From DASRHG01 sp035650655 (GTDB taxonomy: Bacteria > Desulfobacterota > Binatia > DP-6): a DNA stretch of 64,000 nt. The stretch lies in assembly GCA_035650655.1 (NCBI GenBank), contig DASRHG010000169.1:18927-82926 (forward strand). The letters are read 5' to 3'. A program made the translations under genes and the position numbers. Each line of letters opens with the position of its first letter. Position 1 is the first letter of the stretch. Of this stretch, positions 32,734 through 40,982 are shown piece by piece. The notes below the pieces were generated by a model, which saw only the letters and a list, made by a program, of their open reading frames with translations, searched no databases and was not told the origin of the DNA.

Positions 32734-33552
32734 TCAATCGACCACGACGTAGCGGAACTGCCGCCCCGCGCGCCCCTTCACCGTGAACTGCCCCGTCTGC
32801 ACGTTCGAGGCCTTGGGTCCCGACGATCGGCGGGTCCCGTCCACGTACTGCAGCGTGATGACGCTGGTCGGCGTCACGTGCACGTCGTTCACGAGGAGCG
32901 TACCGCCGGGCGGCAGCGTGAGCACACCGGAGGGGAAGACGCTGGTGTTGCCTGCCGCGCCCGGAGGTCCCGGTGGCCCCGGCGGTCCGGGTGGATGACA
33001 CGGGGGGCTCGTCTTGACGTCCGCGGTCACGCTGGCGCCCTGGAGATTCCAAGTCTGCATGGATTGGGCGGGATTGGCGGCGTTGAACGGGATCATCCAC
33101 ACGTTGTCATGGACGCCGGGGTCGAAGACGTCCGGCTGGCCCGGGCGGACGGGAGGGGCGGGGCTCGCATTGTTGCTCGCTCCGAACGGGACGACGACCT
33201 GATCCGTGTTCGGATTGAAGTACCCGAAGAAAGCGTTCGTGTCCGCCGGCAGACATGCAAGGCCCGCGCAGTCGGCATCCGTTGTGCACGCGAGTGTATC
33301 GTTGGACTGACACTTGCCGGTGCCGGTGTCGCACGTGTGCGAGCAGTCGGAGTCGGCGCTGCATGGCGGGCCCGAGAACGTCGTGGTGCCCAGGCATCGG
33401 TGTACGGTGACCTGGACGCAGTCGAGGATGGGGACGACGTTGAAGACGGCCGCCGCGCCGCGGGGCAGCAGCAGCGCCGACGCGACGATGAAGGGCGCCA
33501 GCCATCTCGGGGATCCGAGCCGCTGCGTCGTTGCGCGGGTCACGTCTGCCAC
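32734..33552 (-). CDS. Secreted Cys-rich protein with a short collagen-like stretch
   Basis: A 272-residue exported protein of unknown role. After a signal peptide (residues 17-35) come Cys-rich segments of the type CSADSDCSHTC and CTTDADCAGLAC, a repeat found in many secreted proteins of deltaproteobacteria. Around residue 190 is a run of Gly-Pro-Pro triplets, four in a row, then GAAG. The rest is beta-rich with asparagines (FFGYFNPNTDQVVVP). It probably sits on the cell surface or is released. No partners are recognisable nearby. Confidence 0.72.
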   Translation of the reverse strand: MADVTRATTQRLGSPRWLAPFIVASALLLPRGAAAVFNVVPILDCVQVTVHRCLGTTTFSGPPCSADSDCSHTCDTGTGKCQSNDTLACTTDADCAGLACLPADTNAFFGYFNPNTDQVVVPFGASNNASPAPPVRPGQPDVFDPGVHDNVWMIPFNAANPAQSMQTWNLQGASVTADVKTSPPCHPPGPPGPPGPPGAAGNTSVFPSGVLTLPPGGTLLVNDVHVTPTSVITLQYVDGTRRSSGPKASNVQTGQFTVKGRAGRQFRYVVVD

Positions 33553-33603
33553 TGCCCCGAGCTTCCACCTTCAGGGGCGTACGTGTCAACCGAAATGACC
33601 TCC

Positions 33604-33652
33604 GCCCCTGTGGCTCAGGTAGATAGAGCACCGGATTCCTAACTCGATCCGG
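33604..33652 (+). pseudogene. tRNA-Arg (CCU) remnant
   Basis: The acceptor strand GCCCCTG, the D arm (GCTC/GAGC stem) and the anticodon arm with loop TTCCTAA, anticodon CCT, are all in place. After the loop, five bases (CTCGA) interrupt the anticodon stem before TCCGG. No variable loop, T arm or matching 3' acceptor strand follows. It therefore looks like the 5' half of a dead tRNA gene. Confidence 0.75.
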
Positions 33653-33941
33653 CCCGACTCGCCCTTCCACGGCGTATCATAAGCTCGGCGAAGGCGTTAC
33701 GTGGATCATCGTCTGCGCGGCGGTGGTCGCCTACCGGAGGCCGTACTTCGGAATCGCGTCCTGGACCGACGCGCGACCCGGCGGGGGTCGTGTCCCCCGG
33801 GCCTGGTGGAAATTCCGCTCGTCGAGCTCGGCCCGGCCCCCGGCGTCCACGCACCGTACGGCGGGACGTGGTCGTCATGGGATACGTCGGGGCGCCGAGC
33901 GGAGTGCTCGATGTCGACGCGAACGGCAACCCGATCGTCGA
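33653..33941. other. Non-coding stretch next to the tRNA remnant
   Basis: About 290 bases without a convincing gene on either strand. Several frames are open but none has a recognisable domain or ribosome site. Together with the two gene fragments that follow, it looks like decayed sequence. Confidence 0.5.
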
Positions 33942-34232
33942 CTATGCGCGCGAACGGCCCTCCAGCGCGTGCGCTCCCTGCTCGACGAACCAGATGGCCG
34001 ACCCGAGCACGAGGCGGCTCACCGTGCGAAACACCAGCACCTCGCCCGGCCGCGCCTCGGCCATCACGCTCGCGGTGTGGACGGCGATGCCGCCGACGTC
34101 GTCGTCGCGGAGCCCGACTTCACCCGTGTGGAGGCGCGCCCGAATCTCGATCCCTGCGCGCAGGTCGTCGGCGAGCACGAAAACGCGGCGGATCGCCTTC
34201 GCCCGACCGTCGAAGGTCACGACGCCGCCGCC
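33942..34232 (-). pseudogene. Fragment of a class III adenylate/guanylate cyclase domain
   Basis: The translated fragment starts TFDGRAKAIRR and continues through GIEIRARLHTGEVGLRDD, VGGIAVHTASVMAEA and RPGEVLVFRTV, which is the second half of a class III cyclase catalytic domain. The first half, with the metal-binding aspartates, is missing; a stop follows HALEG. The fragment is in frame with unrelated upstream sequence. Confidence 0.7.
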
Positions 34233-34254
34233 CGGAGGCTCGGTCCCACTGGCC

Positions 34255-34410
34255 CTCCTCGTCGTAGCCGCGACCGAGAAACTGAAGCAGGCAGACGCCA
34301 TGTCCGAAGGGATCGGAGAGGAACCCGATCCGGCCCCACCCATGCTCGGCGCGCGGACCCTCGCACACGGCGCCCGCGGCGCCCGCGCGTTCGACGGCGA
34401 CGTCCCATAC
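34255..34410 (-). pseudogene. Fragment of a VOC (glyoxalase-like) protein
   Basis: In a different minus-strand frame than the cyclase fragment, the sequence GWGRIGFLSDPFGHGVCLLQF followed by LGRGYDE matches the end of a VOC domain. The beginning is missing and no stop closes the gene in place; the frame runs on into the cyclase remnant. It is clearly a truncated relic. Confidence 0.65.
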
Positions 34411-34456
34411 ACGCCCCGTGGCGCACGTGGCCGGCGCTTTGATAGGTCCGGAGGCG

Positions 34457-35281
34457 GTGCGCCGATCCCGCAGTCGAGCGAGGCGCTTCACGTCGCGGCT
34501 CGTCGCTCTGGTCGGCCTCTACCTGGTGCTCGCGTACCTCGTCCTCCCGAGCTTCTGGTGGCATTTCGAGCACCTGCCGGCGATGGAGCCGCTGCCGAAG
34601 ACCACCCTCGCGCCCGACGGCCTCCCCGGCGATCCGCTGAACGTCGCGCTCGTCGGCAGCGAGGCGGACGTCCTGGGCGCGTTCGCCGCCACGCCGTGGC
34701 GGCCCGCCGATCCGATCACGCTCGGAAGCGCGCTCGCGATCGCCCGGGGAGTCGTCTTCGACCGACCCGATCCGGACGCGCCGGTGAGCGAGCTCCTGCT
34801 CTTCGGCCGGCGGCAGGACCTGGCGTTCGAGAAGACCGTCGGCGGGAGCCCGCGGCGGCGGCACCACGTGCGCTTCTGGCAGACGGACGTCCACGCCGAG
34901 GGCGAGCGGCCGGTGTGGATGGGCGCCGCGACGTTCGACCGCGGCGTCGGCCTCAGCCACACGACGGGGCAGATCACGCACCACATCGCGCCCGATGTCG
35001 ACGACGAGCGCGACGCGCTGATGGACGACCTCGAGGTCGCGGGGCGGATGACGGCGCTCTTCCACGTCACCGGCGTCGGCCCGACGTTGAACGGGCGGAA
35101 CGGCGGCGGCGACCGATGGTTCACGGACGGCGAGCTCGCGGTCGGGGTACTCGCGCCGGCGGGCGGCGCCGGCGTCGTGCCGGTCCGCGTCCTCCCGTCG
35201 CCGGCGCCGGTCGAGATCAAGAACCAGTTCTGGGCGTGGATCCGTCCCGTGCTCGCCACGGACGACGATGAGGCGAGGTAG
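34457..35281 (+). CDS. Membrane-anchored LssY C-terminal domain-like protein
   Basis: A 274-residue protein with one membrane span near residues 15-32 after a basic N-terminus. The rest matches the LssY_C domain: LNVALVGSEADVLGAFAATP, WRPADPITLGSALAIA, SELLLFGRRQDLAFEK and RRRHHVRFWQ in order. LssY_C is found in Legionella and other proteins, sometimes linked to PAP2 phosphatases; its function is not known. The GTG at 34457 was chosen over the GTG at 34418, because it opens the basic N-terminus just before the membrane span. Confidence 0.75.
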   Translation: MRRSRSRARRFTSRLVALVGLYLVLAYLVLPSFWWHFEHLPAMEPLPKTTLAPDGLPGDPLNVALVGSEADVLGAFAATPWRPADPITLGSALAIARGVVFDRPDPDAPVSELLLFGRRQDLAFEKTVGGSPRRRHHVRFWQTDVHAEGERPVWMGAATFDRGVGLSHTTGQITHHIAPDVDDERDALMDDLEVAGRMTALFHVTGVGPTLNGRNGGGDRWFTDGELAVGVLAPAGGAGVVPVRVLPSPAPVEIKNQFWAWIRPVLATDDDEAR

Positions 35282-35534
35282 CCGTCCGCCGAGGCGCGGC
35301 GTCCCACTTCTTGCGGCGCCGTGATGGACTGGTTCACGCACGGAATTTGCCGGGAAGATGCAGCGTTGCACGGTCTCGTCGCCTCGGCGGACGGCGTCTC
35401 CGTTCGGGCGCGACGCCGCCGGCACGGCATCTCCGCTACGCGCTCCGCGACGTCGACACCGTCTCGCCGGCGACCGTCTGCAGAACCACGAGCGCGTGCC
35501 GAACCTCGCGGCGGATGAGCCCGCGGGGGAAGAA

Positions 35535-36458
35535 TCAGAGATTGAACGGCTTCCGCATGCTCTTCGCCGCCCTGGCGCGTCCGAGGAGCGGCCCGACGCC
35601 GAGCATCTCCTCCGTCGTCCGCAGGAGCGAGTAGTGGCTGTACAGCTGCCCCGCGCGCGTGCCGGGCCGCGTGGACGGGCTCACCACGAGCGTCGCGACG
35701 TGACAGCTCGAATCGCCCGTGCTACGCGCGCAGCTCTCGCCGCCGTCGCCGCCCTCACCCTCGTCCCACGTGACGAAGATGGCCGTGCCCCCGCTCCGGT
35801 ACGCCGCGCTCGCCGTGAGCCGGCTGACGGCGCCGGCGAGCCACGCGTCGCCGACGCCGACCGAGCAGTCGTGCATGCTGTGACACATGTCCGGCGTGAC
35901 GAAGGCGAAGGCCGGCAGCGTGCCGGCGTCCAGGTCCTGCTGGAGCTGCCGGTAGGGCACGTCGTGCGCGGCGCACGTGCCGCGCCCGTCCACGAGGTGC
36001 GTGTAGTGCGCGGCGGGGTTGTGGCTCGCGGCGTAGGGGCCCGTGAAGACGGGGTAGCACGCGCGCGGCATCCCTTCCTCGTAGGCGCCCCACGAGGGCG
36101 CCACTTCGAAGATGCTCCGCGCGCGCGAGCGGCACCCCTTGACGGCGTTGCAGTCGCTCTCGAAGCGACCGAGCGCACCGTGGGGCAGCCCGGACGTCGC
36201 GGCCATGTAGTTCGGCAGGCTCGGATGGTCGACGTTGCGGAAGTTGGTCGCGAGGCCGCACTCGCGCGCCAGTCGGTCGACGAACGGCGCGTTCTCCGTG
36301 CCGATCACCTGATCGTAGCTGTGGTTCTCCATGAAGATCCACACGACGTGCGACCACGCCGCCGGCGGCGTCGGGGCGGTGCCGCACGTCTGCGCGGCAG
36401 CGGCGCCAGCGAGCGCGACCGCCGCCGCCGCGACGACGGCCCCGAAACGTCTCGTCAT
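35535..36458 (-). CDS. Secreted phosphoesterase family protein (AcpA/phospholipase C-like)
   Basis: A 307-residue exported hydrolase with a signal peptide (residues 1-22, ending AAAAQT). The phosphoesterase blocks are VVWIFMENHSYDQVIG near residue 36, HPSLPNYMAATSG near 78 and VTWDEGEGGD near 225, containing the conserved N, D and H residues of the alkaline-phosphatase-like superfamily. Six or more cysteines suggest disulfides outside the cytoplasm. The ATG at 36458 was chosen because it starts the signal peptide. The substrate is probably a phosphomonoester or phosphodiester. Confidence 0.88.
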   Translation of the reverse strand: MTRRFGAVVAAAAVALAGAAAAQTCGTAPTPPAAWSHVVWIFMENHSYDQVIGTENAPFVDRLARECGLATNFRNVDHPSLPNYMAATSGLPHGALGRFESDCNAVKGCRSRARSIFEVAPSWGAYEEGMPRACYPVFTGPYAASHNPAAHYTHLVDGRGTCAAHDVPYRQLQQDLDAGTLPAFAFVTPDMCHSMHDCSVGVGDAWLAGAVSRLTASAAYRSGGTAIFVTWDEGEGGDGGESCARSTGDSSCHVATLVVSPSTRPGTRAGQLYSHYSLLRTTEEMLGVGPLLGRARAAKSMRKPFNL

Positions 36459-36658
36459 GTCGTGCTCGTGCCGCGCGACCGACGAGCCCACCATACCGCA
36501 ACGACGCGAGCCCGGGCAGAAGCCGACCGGCGGCGGCCCGAGGTCACGTCGACGCAGGCGGCGTTCTTCGACAGCGAACGCCCGTCGACGGGCGCGACGT
36601 CTCATCCCAGGGGCACGCCGCGTTGCGGACGCGCGGGCCCGCCGCTAGAACCGCGGTC

Positions 36659-37333
36659 GTGCGATTCGTCTGCTTCGGCGACATCCACATGGCCTTTCGG
36701 GCCATCGAGCGGCTCGGCCCCGTGCTCCGCGGCGCCGACTGCGTCCTCCTCACGGGCGACCTCACGAACTTCGGCGACCCACCCGATGCCTTCCGCGTCA
36801 TCGACGCCGTCAGGCGGTTCTGCCCCAACGTTCTCGCCGTCACCGGCAACCTCGACATGCCGTGGGTGATCGACGCGTTCCGCCGCGAAGGCATTTCGCT
36901 CCACGGCGAAGGCCGCCGCTTCGGCGACCTCGGCGTCTTCGGCTGCGGCGGCTCGAACCCGACGCCGATGGACACGCCGACCGAGCTCGAGGAGGCGGAG
37001 CTCGCCGCCGTCCTCGCGCGGGCGCACGCGACGGTCGCCGACGCGCCGCGCCGCCTCATGATCTGCCACACGCCGCCGTACGACACGCGTCTCGACCGCC
37101 TGATGAACGGCACGCCCGTCGGGAGCCCCGCCGTCCGCGCCTTCATCGAGGCGGAGCGGCCCGACGTCGCCGTCGTCGGCCACATCCACGAGGGACGGGG
37201 CGTCGACCGCGTCGGCGCGACGACGGTCGTGAACCCGGGCGCCCTCCGCGACGGCGGCTACGTCGTCGTCGACGACGCGGACGGGGCGCTCCGCGCCATG
37301 CTGCAGAGCGTCCGGCCCGCGCGGGACGCCTAG
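36659..37333 (+). CDS. Metallophosphoesterase (calcineurin-like)
   Basis: A 224-residue cytoplasmic phosphoesterase. The dinuclear metal motifs are FGDIHM (residues 6-11), LLTGDLTNFG near 29, VTGNLD near 61, ICHTPPYD near 138 and VGHIHEG near 173. The start is the GTG at 36659. It overlaps the next gene's GTG as TAGTG. The natural substrate is not readable; small members act on phosphodiesters or nucleotides. Confidence 0.9.
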   Translation: MRFVCFGDIHMAFRAIERLGPVLRGADCVLLTGDLTNFGDPPDAFRVIDAVRRFCPNVLAVTGNLDMPWVIDAFRREGISLHGEGRRFGDLGVFGCGGSNPTPMDTPTELEEAELAAVLARAHATVADAPRRLMICHTPPYDTRLDRLMNGTPVGSPAVRAFIEAERPDVAVVGHIHEGRGVDRVGATTVVNPGALRDGGYVVVDDADGALRAMLQSVRPARDA

Positions 37334-38238
37334 TGCCCGCGCCCACGACCCCCCTCCCGGCGATGCGCGTCGACCACGTCTCGATCGCGGTGCCCGCGAT
37401 CGACCCCGCGCTGGCGCTCTTCCGTCGCATCCTGCCGGTCCGCATGCGGCGGGAGCCGACGCGCGGCTACGACGGCGACTTCCGCTGGACGGACTTCTTC
37501 GTCGGCGACTGGAAGCTCGAGCTGATCGAGAGCGCACGGCCGGTGAGCTTCGTCGAGCGGTTCATCGCGCGCCGAGGTCCCGGGTTCCATCACCTCTCGC
37601 TCGACGTCGAGGAGGACGCGCTCGCCGGCTACACGGCGGATCTCGAACGCGCGGGGCTCCGGATCGTCGACCGCGGCGACTACGGGAACGGCGACGCGAC
37701 CGCATTCATCTCCCCGCGGACGTCCCCGGGCATCCTCGTCCAGTTCTGGCAGGTGCCCGGGTTCCACGGCGCGCGACCGAACGACTACCCGACGGAGCCG
37801 GTCGCGACGAAGGACGGCGTCGGCTTCCGCGTCCGCCACCTGGGGCTCGCCGTCCGCTCGATCGACGACGCGCTCGCCTGGTTCCGCCGCTTCTTCCGCG
37901 TCGACGCCGTGGGGCCGCGACGGCGTTCGCAGGACGGCCTGCACGAAGCCGTCGGCTTCTGGATCGGCGACTGGGAGACGATGCTCGTCGAGCCCGCGCG
38001 GCCCGGGAGCGCCGCCGATCGCTTCCTCGCGCGCCGGGGTCCGGGCTTCCATCACCTCGCGATCGACGTCGACCCGCTCGCGCGGCTCGTCGCCCAGCTC
38101 GACGCGTCGGGCGTGCGCGTCCTCGAAGGGCGCGACGGCGACGGCCGCCCCACGGCGTTCGTGCGTCCACGGGACGCCTGCGGCGTGCTGCTCCACTTCC
38201 GCCAGGGATCCGATCTCGCGCGGCCGCGGAGGCCCTGA
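37333..38238 (+). CDS. Tandem VOC-domain protein (4-hydroxyphenylpyruvate dioxygenase-like)
   Basis: A 301-residue protein with two similar VOC halves: VDHVSIAVPAIDPALALF to ILVQFWQ, and VRHLGLAVRSIDDALAWF to VLLHFRQ. Each half has GPGFHHL as an internal repeat. The layout resembles HPPD, but the usual metal glutamate in the last strand is replaced by Gln or His, so catalytic iron binding is doubtful. The GTG at 37333 overlaps the previous stop; an ATG at 37363 is the alternative. It is joined to the HAD gene by TGATG. Confidence 0.8.
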   Translation: MPAPTTPLPAMRVDHVSIAVPAIDPALALFRRILPVRMRREPTRGYDGDFRWTDFFVGDWKLELIESARPVSFVERFIARRGPGFHHLSLDVEEDALAGYTADLERAGLRIVDRGDYGNGDATAFISPRTSPGILVQFWQVPGFHGARPNDYPTEPVATKDGVGFRVRHLGLAVRSIDDALAWFRRFFRVDAVGPRRRSQDGLHEAVGFWIGDWETMLVEPARPGSAADRFLARRGPGFHHLAIDVDPLARLVAQLDASGVRVLEGRDGDGRPTAFVRPRDACGVLLHFRQGSDLARPRRP

Positions 38239-38960
38239 TGTCCCTCGCGGCCGTCACGCTCGACGGGGCGGGGACGCTCTTCGCGGTCGCCGAGCCGGTC
38301 GGGGGGACGTACGCGCGCCTCGCGGCGCGCCACGGCATCCGCGCGGACCCGGCCGACGTCGAGCGGCGGTTCCGCGCGGCCTTCGTCGCGGCGCCGCCCC
38401 TCGCCTTCCCCGGCACGAGCCCCGCGCAGCTCGCCGGACACGAGCGCGCCTGGTGGCACGCCGTCGTGCGGCAGGCGCTCGGCGACGCCGATCCGGCCGC
38501 GCTCGACGCCGCCTTCGACACGCTCTGGGCGCACTTCGCCGCTCCGGAGGCGTGGCGCGTCTTTCCCGACGTCGCGCCCGCCCTCGCCGCGCTCCGCGCG
38601 CGCGGTCTCCGGCTCGCGATCGTCTCGAACTTCGACACGCGCCTCCTCCGCCTGGTCGACGGGCTCGGGCTCGCGCGGCTCGTCGACGACGTCGTCCCGT
38701 CCACGCAGGCGGGCGCCGCCAAGCCCGATCCGGCGATCTTCCGCGCGGCGCTCGCCCGGCTGGGCGCCCGGCCGGCCGCGGCGCTGCACGTCGGCGACCA
38801 CGCCGCGGTGGACGTCGCCGGCGCACGTGCCGCCGGCATGCATGCCGCCCTCCTCGCGCGCGGTGCCGAGGCCGGCACGCCGGGCGTCCCGCGCCTCGCC
38901 TCCCTCGCGGAGCTGCCGGCGCTCGTCGACGCGCTCGGATCGCGGACGGGTCAGCCGTAG
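38238..38960 (+). CDS. HAD superfamily hydrolase
   Basis: A 240-residue HAD phosphatase-like enzyme. Motif I is LDGAGTLF with the nucleophile at D9 and an alanine-glycine in place of the usual second Asp, as in the HDHD3-like group. Motif II is IVSNFD near residue 128, motif III is AAKPDP near 157 and motif IV is GDHAAVDVAGA near 180. The start overlaps the VOC stop as TGATG. The substrate is unknown. Confidence 0.87.
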   Translation: MSLAAVTLDGAGTLFAVAEPVGGTYARLAARHGIRADPADVERRFRAAFVAAPPLAFPGTSPAQLAGHERAWWHAVVRQALGDADPAALDAAFDTLWAHFAAPEAWRVFPDVAPALAALRARGLRLAIVSNFDTRLLRLVDGLGLARLVDDVVPSTQAGAAKPDPAIFRAALARLGARPAAALHVGDHAAVDVAGARAAGMHAALLARGAEAGTPGVPRLASLAELPALVDALGSRTGQP

Positions 38961-39199
38961 ACGTCGAGCAGGCAGCCGACCGCGACGCCGCCGGGCGCCG
39001 CGTACTCCGCGACGCCGCCGCGGTCTCGCGGCGGCGGCAGGCCGAGCGCGAACGGGATCAGGGCGGGCTCGGGACCGTCGGACGCCGGCGGCAGGATCTC
39101 CGGGACGAGCGCGACGCGCCGAGCGCGCAGCGCCTGGAGCGGAAGCCGCGGCAGCATCGAGGGCGCCCTCGAACCACACTTGCCGCCCGCGATCAACAT
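38951..39199 (-). CDS. Possible small protein, 82 aa, not recognised
   Basis: A minus-strand frame starting MLIAGGKCGSRAPS and ending GVAVGCLLDVYG. It is hydrophobic and proline rich, with no known motif and no clear ribosome site. It overlaps the last ten bases of the HAD gene. It may be chance coding in GC-rich DNA. Confidence 0.2.
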   Translation of the reverse strand: MLIAGGKCGSRAPSMLPRLPLQALRARRVALVPEILPPASDGPEPALIPFALGLPPPRDRGGVAEYAAPGGVAVGCLLDVYG

Positions 39200-39434
39200 G
39201 CAGCGCGTCCAACGCACGTCCCGTGCCGGCGGGCGGCGCGCGCGCGCGCGAGCGGGCATGTGGATCGGCGGCGGTCGCCCGCGCCGCGGTGCGCACGAGG
39301 CCGCGCACCGCGTCCCTTCGCCCGTTCGGATCGCGGCGGCGGGCGCCCTCGCCGGACGCGGGGTTGCCCGCTGCGCAGGCGGCCGCGCAGCCGCTGCCGC
39401 GTGCTGCGCAGGCGGGTGCGCAGCGCACCGGCGT
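38961..39434. other. Long intergenic stretch with short GC-rich repeats
   Basis: Apart from the doubtful 82-residue frame, I see no gene here. Near the end, a 12-base direct repeat occurs at 39371-39382 and 39404-39415, and the palindrome TGCGCA appears three times (39372, 39405, 39417). It separates two converging transcription units. Confidence 0.5.
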
Positions 39435-40982
39435 TCACGAGCGCTTCGGCTTCCCGAGGCCGTGTCGCTTGAGCTTGTAGAGCAGCGTGCGACGGCCGAT
39501 CCCCAACAGCCGCGCCGCGTGCGTGCGGTTGTGGCCCGTCGCCGCGAGCGCACGCTCGATGAGCGTCCGTTCGGCGCCGTCGGCGGCGCCACCCACGACG
39601 CGCCGGTAGTCCAGCGCCTGCTCCGGGGCACCCGCGTCGGGGGCGTCGGGCAGCCCGACGACGGGACCCTCCGCGAGCACCACGGCCTGCTCCACCGCGT
39701 TCTCGAGCTCCCGCACGTTCCCCGGCCACGGTCGTGCGGCGAGCGCCGCGAGCGCGTCCGACGAGAAGCGCAGCCCCTCGCGGCGATGCTTTCGCGCGAA
39801 GCGCGCGAGGAAGTGCTGCGCGAGCAGGGGGACGTCTTCGCGGCGCTCGGCGAGCGAAGGCACGTGCAGCGTCGCGACCTTCAGGCGGAAGTACAGGTCC
39901 TCGCGAAAGCGGCCCTCGCGGACGAGCATCTCGAGCTCGCGGTGCGTCGCAGCGATGACGCGGACGTCGACGGGGATCGCACGCGCGCCCCCGACACGCG
40001 TCACCTCGCGCTCCTGGAGCACGCGCAGGATCTTCGCCTGCACGAGCGGGCTCATGTCACCGATCTCGTCGAGGAAGAGCGTCCCCCCGGTCGCACGCTC
40101 GATGAGACCCGCCCGCCGCTCCACCCCCGTCGCGACACCGCGCTCGATGCCGAAGAGCTCGCTCTCGAGCAGCGCCTCCGGCAGCGCGGCGCAGTTGATG
40201 GCGACGAAGGGCGCGTCGCGCCGCCGCCCGCCCCAGTGGAGCGCGCGGGCCACCATCTCCTTCCCGGTCCCGCTCGCACCGAGCACGAGGACGGTCACGT
40301 CGACGTCCGCGAGGCGTTCGATCAGGGCGAGGAGGCGGCGGAACGCGGGACTCGACCCGACGAGCCCGGCGCGTCCGTACCGCTCGCCGAGCTCGGCCCG
40401 AAGCGCCCGGTTCTCGACGCTCACGCGCCCGTAGAGCGCGGCGCTCTCGAGCGCCATGCCGACGAGCGGCGCGACGAGGCCGAGCAGGCGCTCGTGTCCC
40501 GCGTCGAGCCCGTGCGGCTCCGACGACCCGAGCGCGACGACGCCGAGCGTCCGCCCCCGCGCGCCGACGGGGTGCAGGAGAAGCGCGCGGACGTCCGCCG
40601 CCTCGGACGGCACGTCGCCCGCCGCGGCGGCGTCGACGTCCGGAATCGCGACGACGTGCCCGGCGGCGGCCGTCCCGAGCGCGCCGGCCGAGAACGGCAC
40701 GAGCGGGCCGTCGCTCGCGCCGCGCGCCGGGGCGTCCTCCCCCGTGCGACAGACGGCGACGAGCCGGACACCGGTGCCGAGCTCGTCGACGGCCCACAGG
40801 GCGGCCAGGTCGGCGCGCAGCTCGTCGCGGAGGAGTGTCACGAGTGCGGTGCCGATCGCCGCCGGCTCGACGGCGCCGGCGAGCGCGTCGCCGACGACGC
40901 GCACGAACGAGAGGTCTTCGATCCGTCGAAGGAGCTCCGCGTTCGCGTCGCGCAGCGCCTGCTCGAGCGGCCCGTCGCTCAC
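39435..40982 (-). CDS. Sigma54-type transcriptional activator with GAF domain and altered GAFTGA loop
   Basis: A 515-residue bacterial enhancer-binding protein. A GAF-like sensor occupies about residues 20-180; the AAA+ domain (about 205-435) has Walker A GASGTGKE (235-242) and Walker B TLFLDEIGDM (301-310); a Fis-type HTH (NRTHAARLLGIGRRTLLYKL) ends it. The loop that normally reads GAFTGA and contacts sigma54 is GVATGV at 282-287, so sigma54 activation may differ or be absent. The start is GTG at 40982, overlapping the HDOD stop as GTGA, so the two proteins are coupled. Confidence 0.92.
   Translation of the reverse strand: MSDGPLEQALRDANAELLRRIEDLSFVRVVGDALAGAVEPAAIGTALVTLLRDELRADLAALWAVDELGTGVRLVAVCRTGEDAPARGASDGPLVPFSAGALGTAAAGHVVAIPDVDAAAAGDVPSEAADVRALLLHPVGARGRTLGVVALGSSEPHGLDAGHERLLGLVAPLVGMALESAALYGRVSVENRALRAELGERYGRAGLVGSSPAFRRLLALIERLADVDVTVLVLGASGTGKEMVARALHWGGRRRDAPFVAINCAALPEALLESELFGIERGVATGVERRAGLIERATGGTLFLDEIGDMSPLVQAKILRVLQEREVTRVGGARAIPVDVRVIAATHRELEMLVREGRFREDLYFRLKVATLHVPSLAERREDVPLLAQHFLARFARKHRREGLRFSSDALAALAARPWPGNVRELENAVEQAVVLAEGPVVGLPDAPDAGAPEQALDYRRVVGGAADGAERTLIERALAATGHNRTHAARLLGIGRRTLLYKLKRHGLGKPKRS

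Noticed and set aside
31267..33642. Plus-strand open frame of 791 codons ending in APVAQVDRAPDS
   Set aside because: It is antisense to rmuC and the secreted protein. The ending is a peptide that commonly arises when a tRNA-Arg is translated, which supports the tRNA remnant instead.
33604..34232. tRNA-Arg(CCU) split by a group I intron
   Set aside because: Such introns are known in this tRNA, but no 3' tRNA half (T arm or matching acceptor strand) appears downstream.
34417..34456. Earlier GTG start (34418) for the LssY_C-like gene
   Set aside because: It adds 13 residues without a ribosome site; the GTG at 34457 opens the basic N-terminus before the membrane span.
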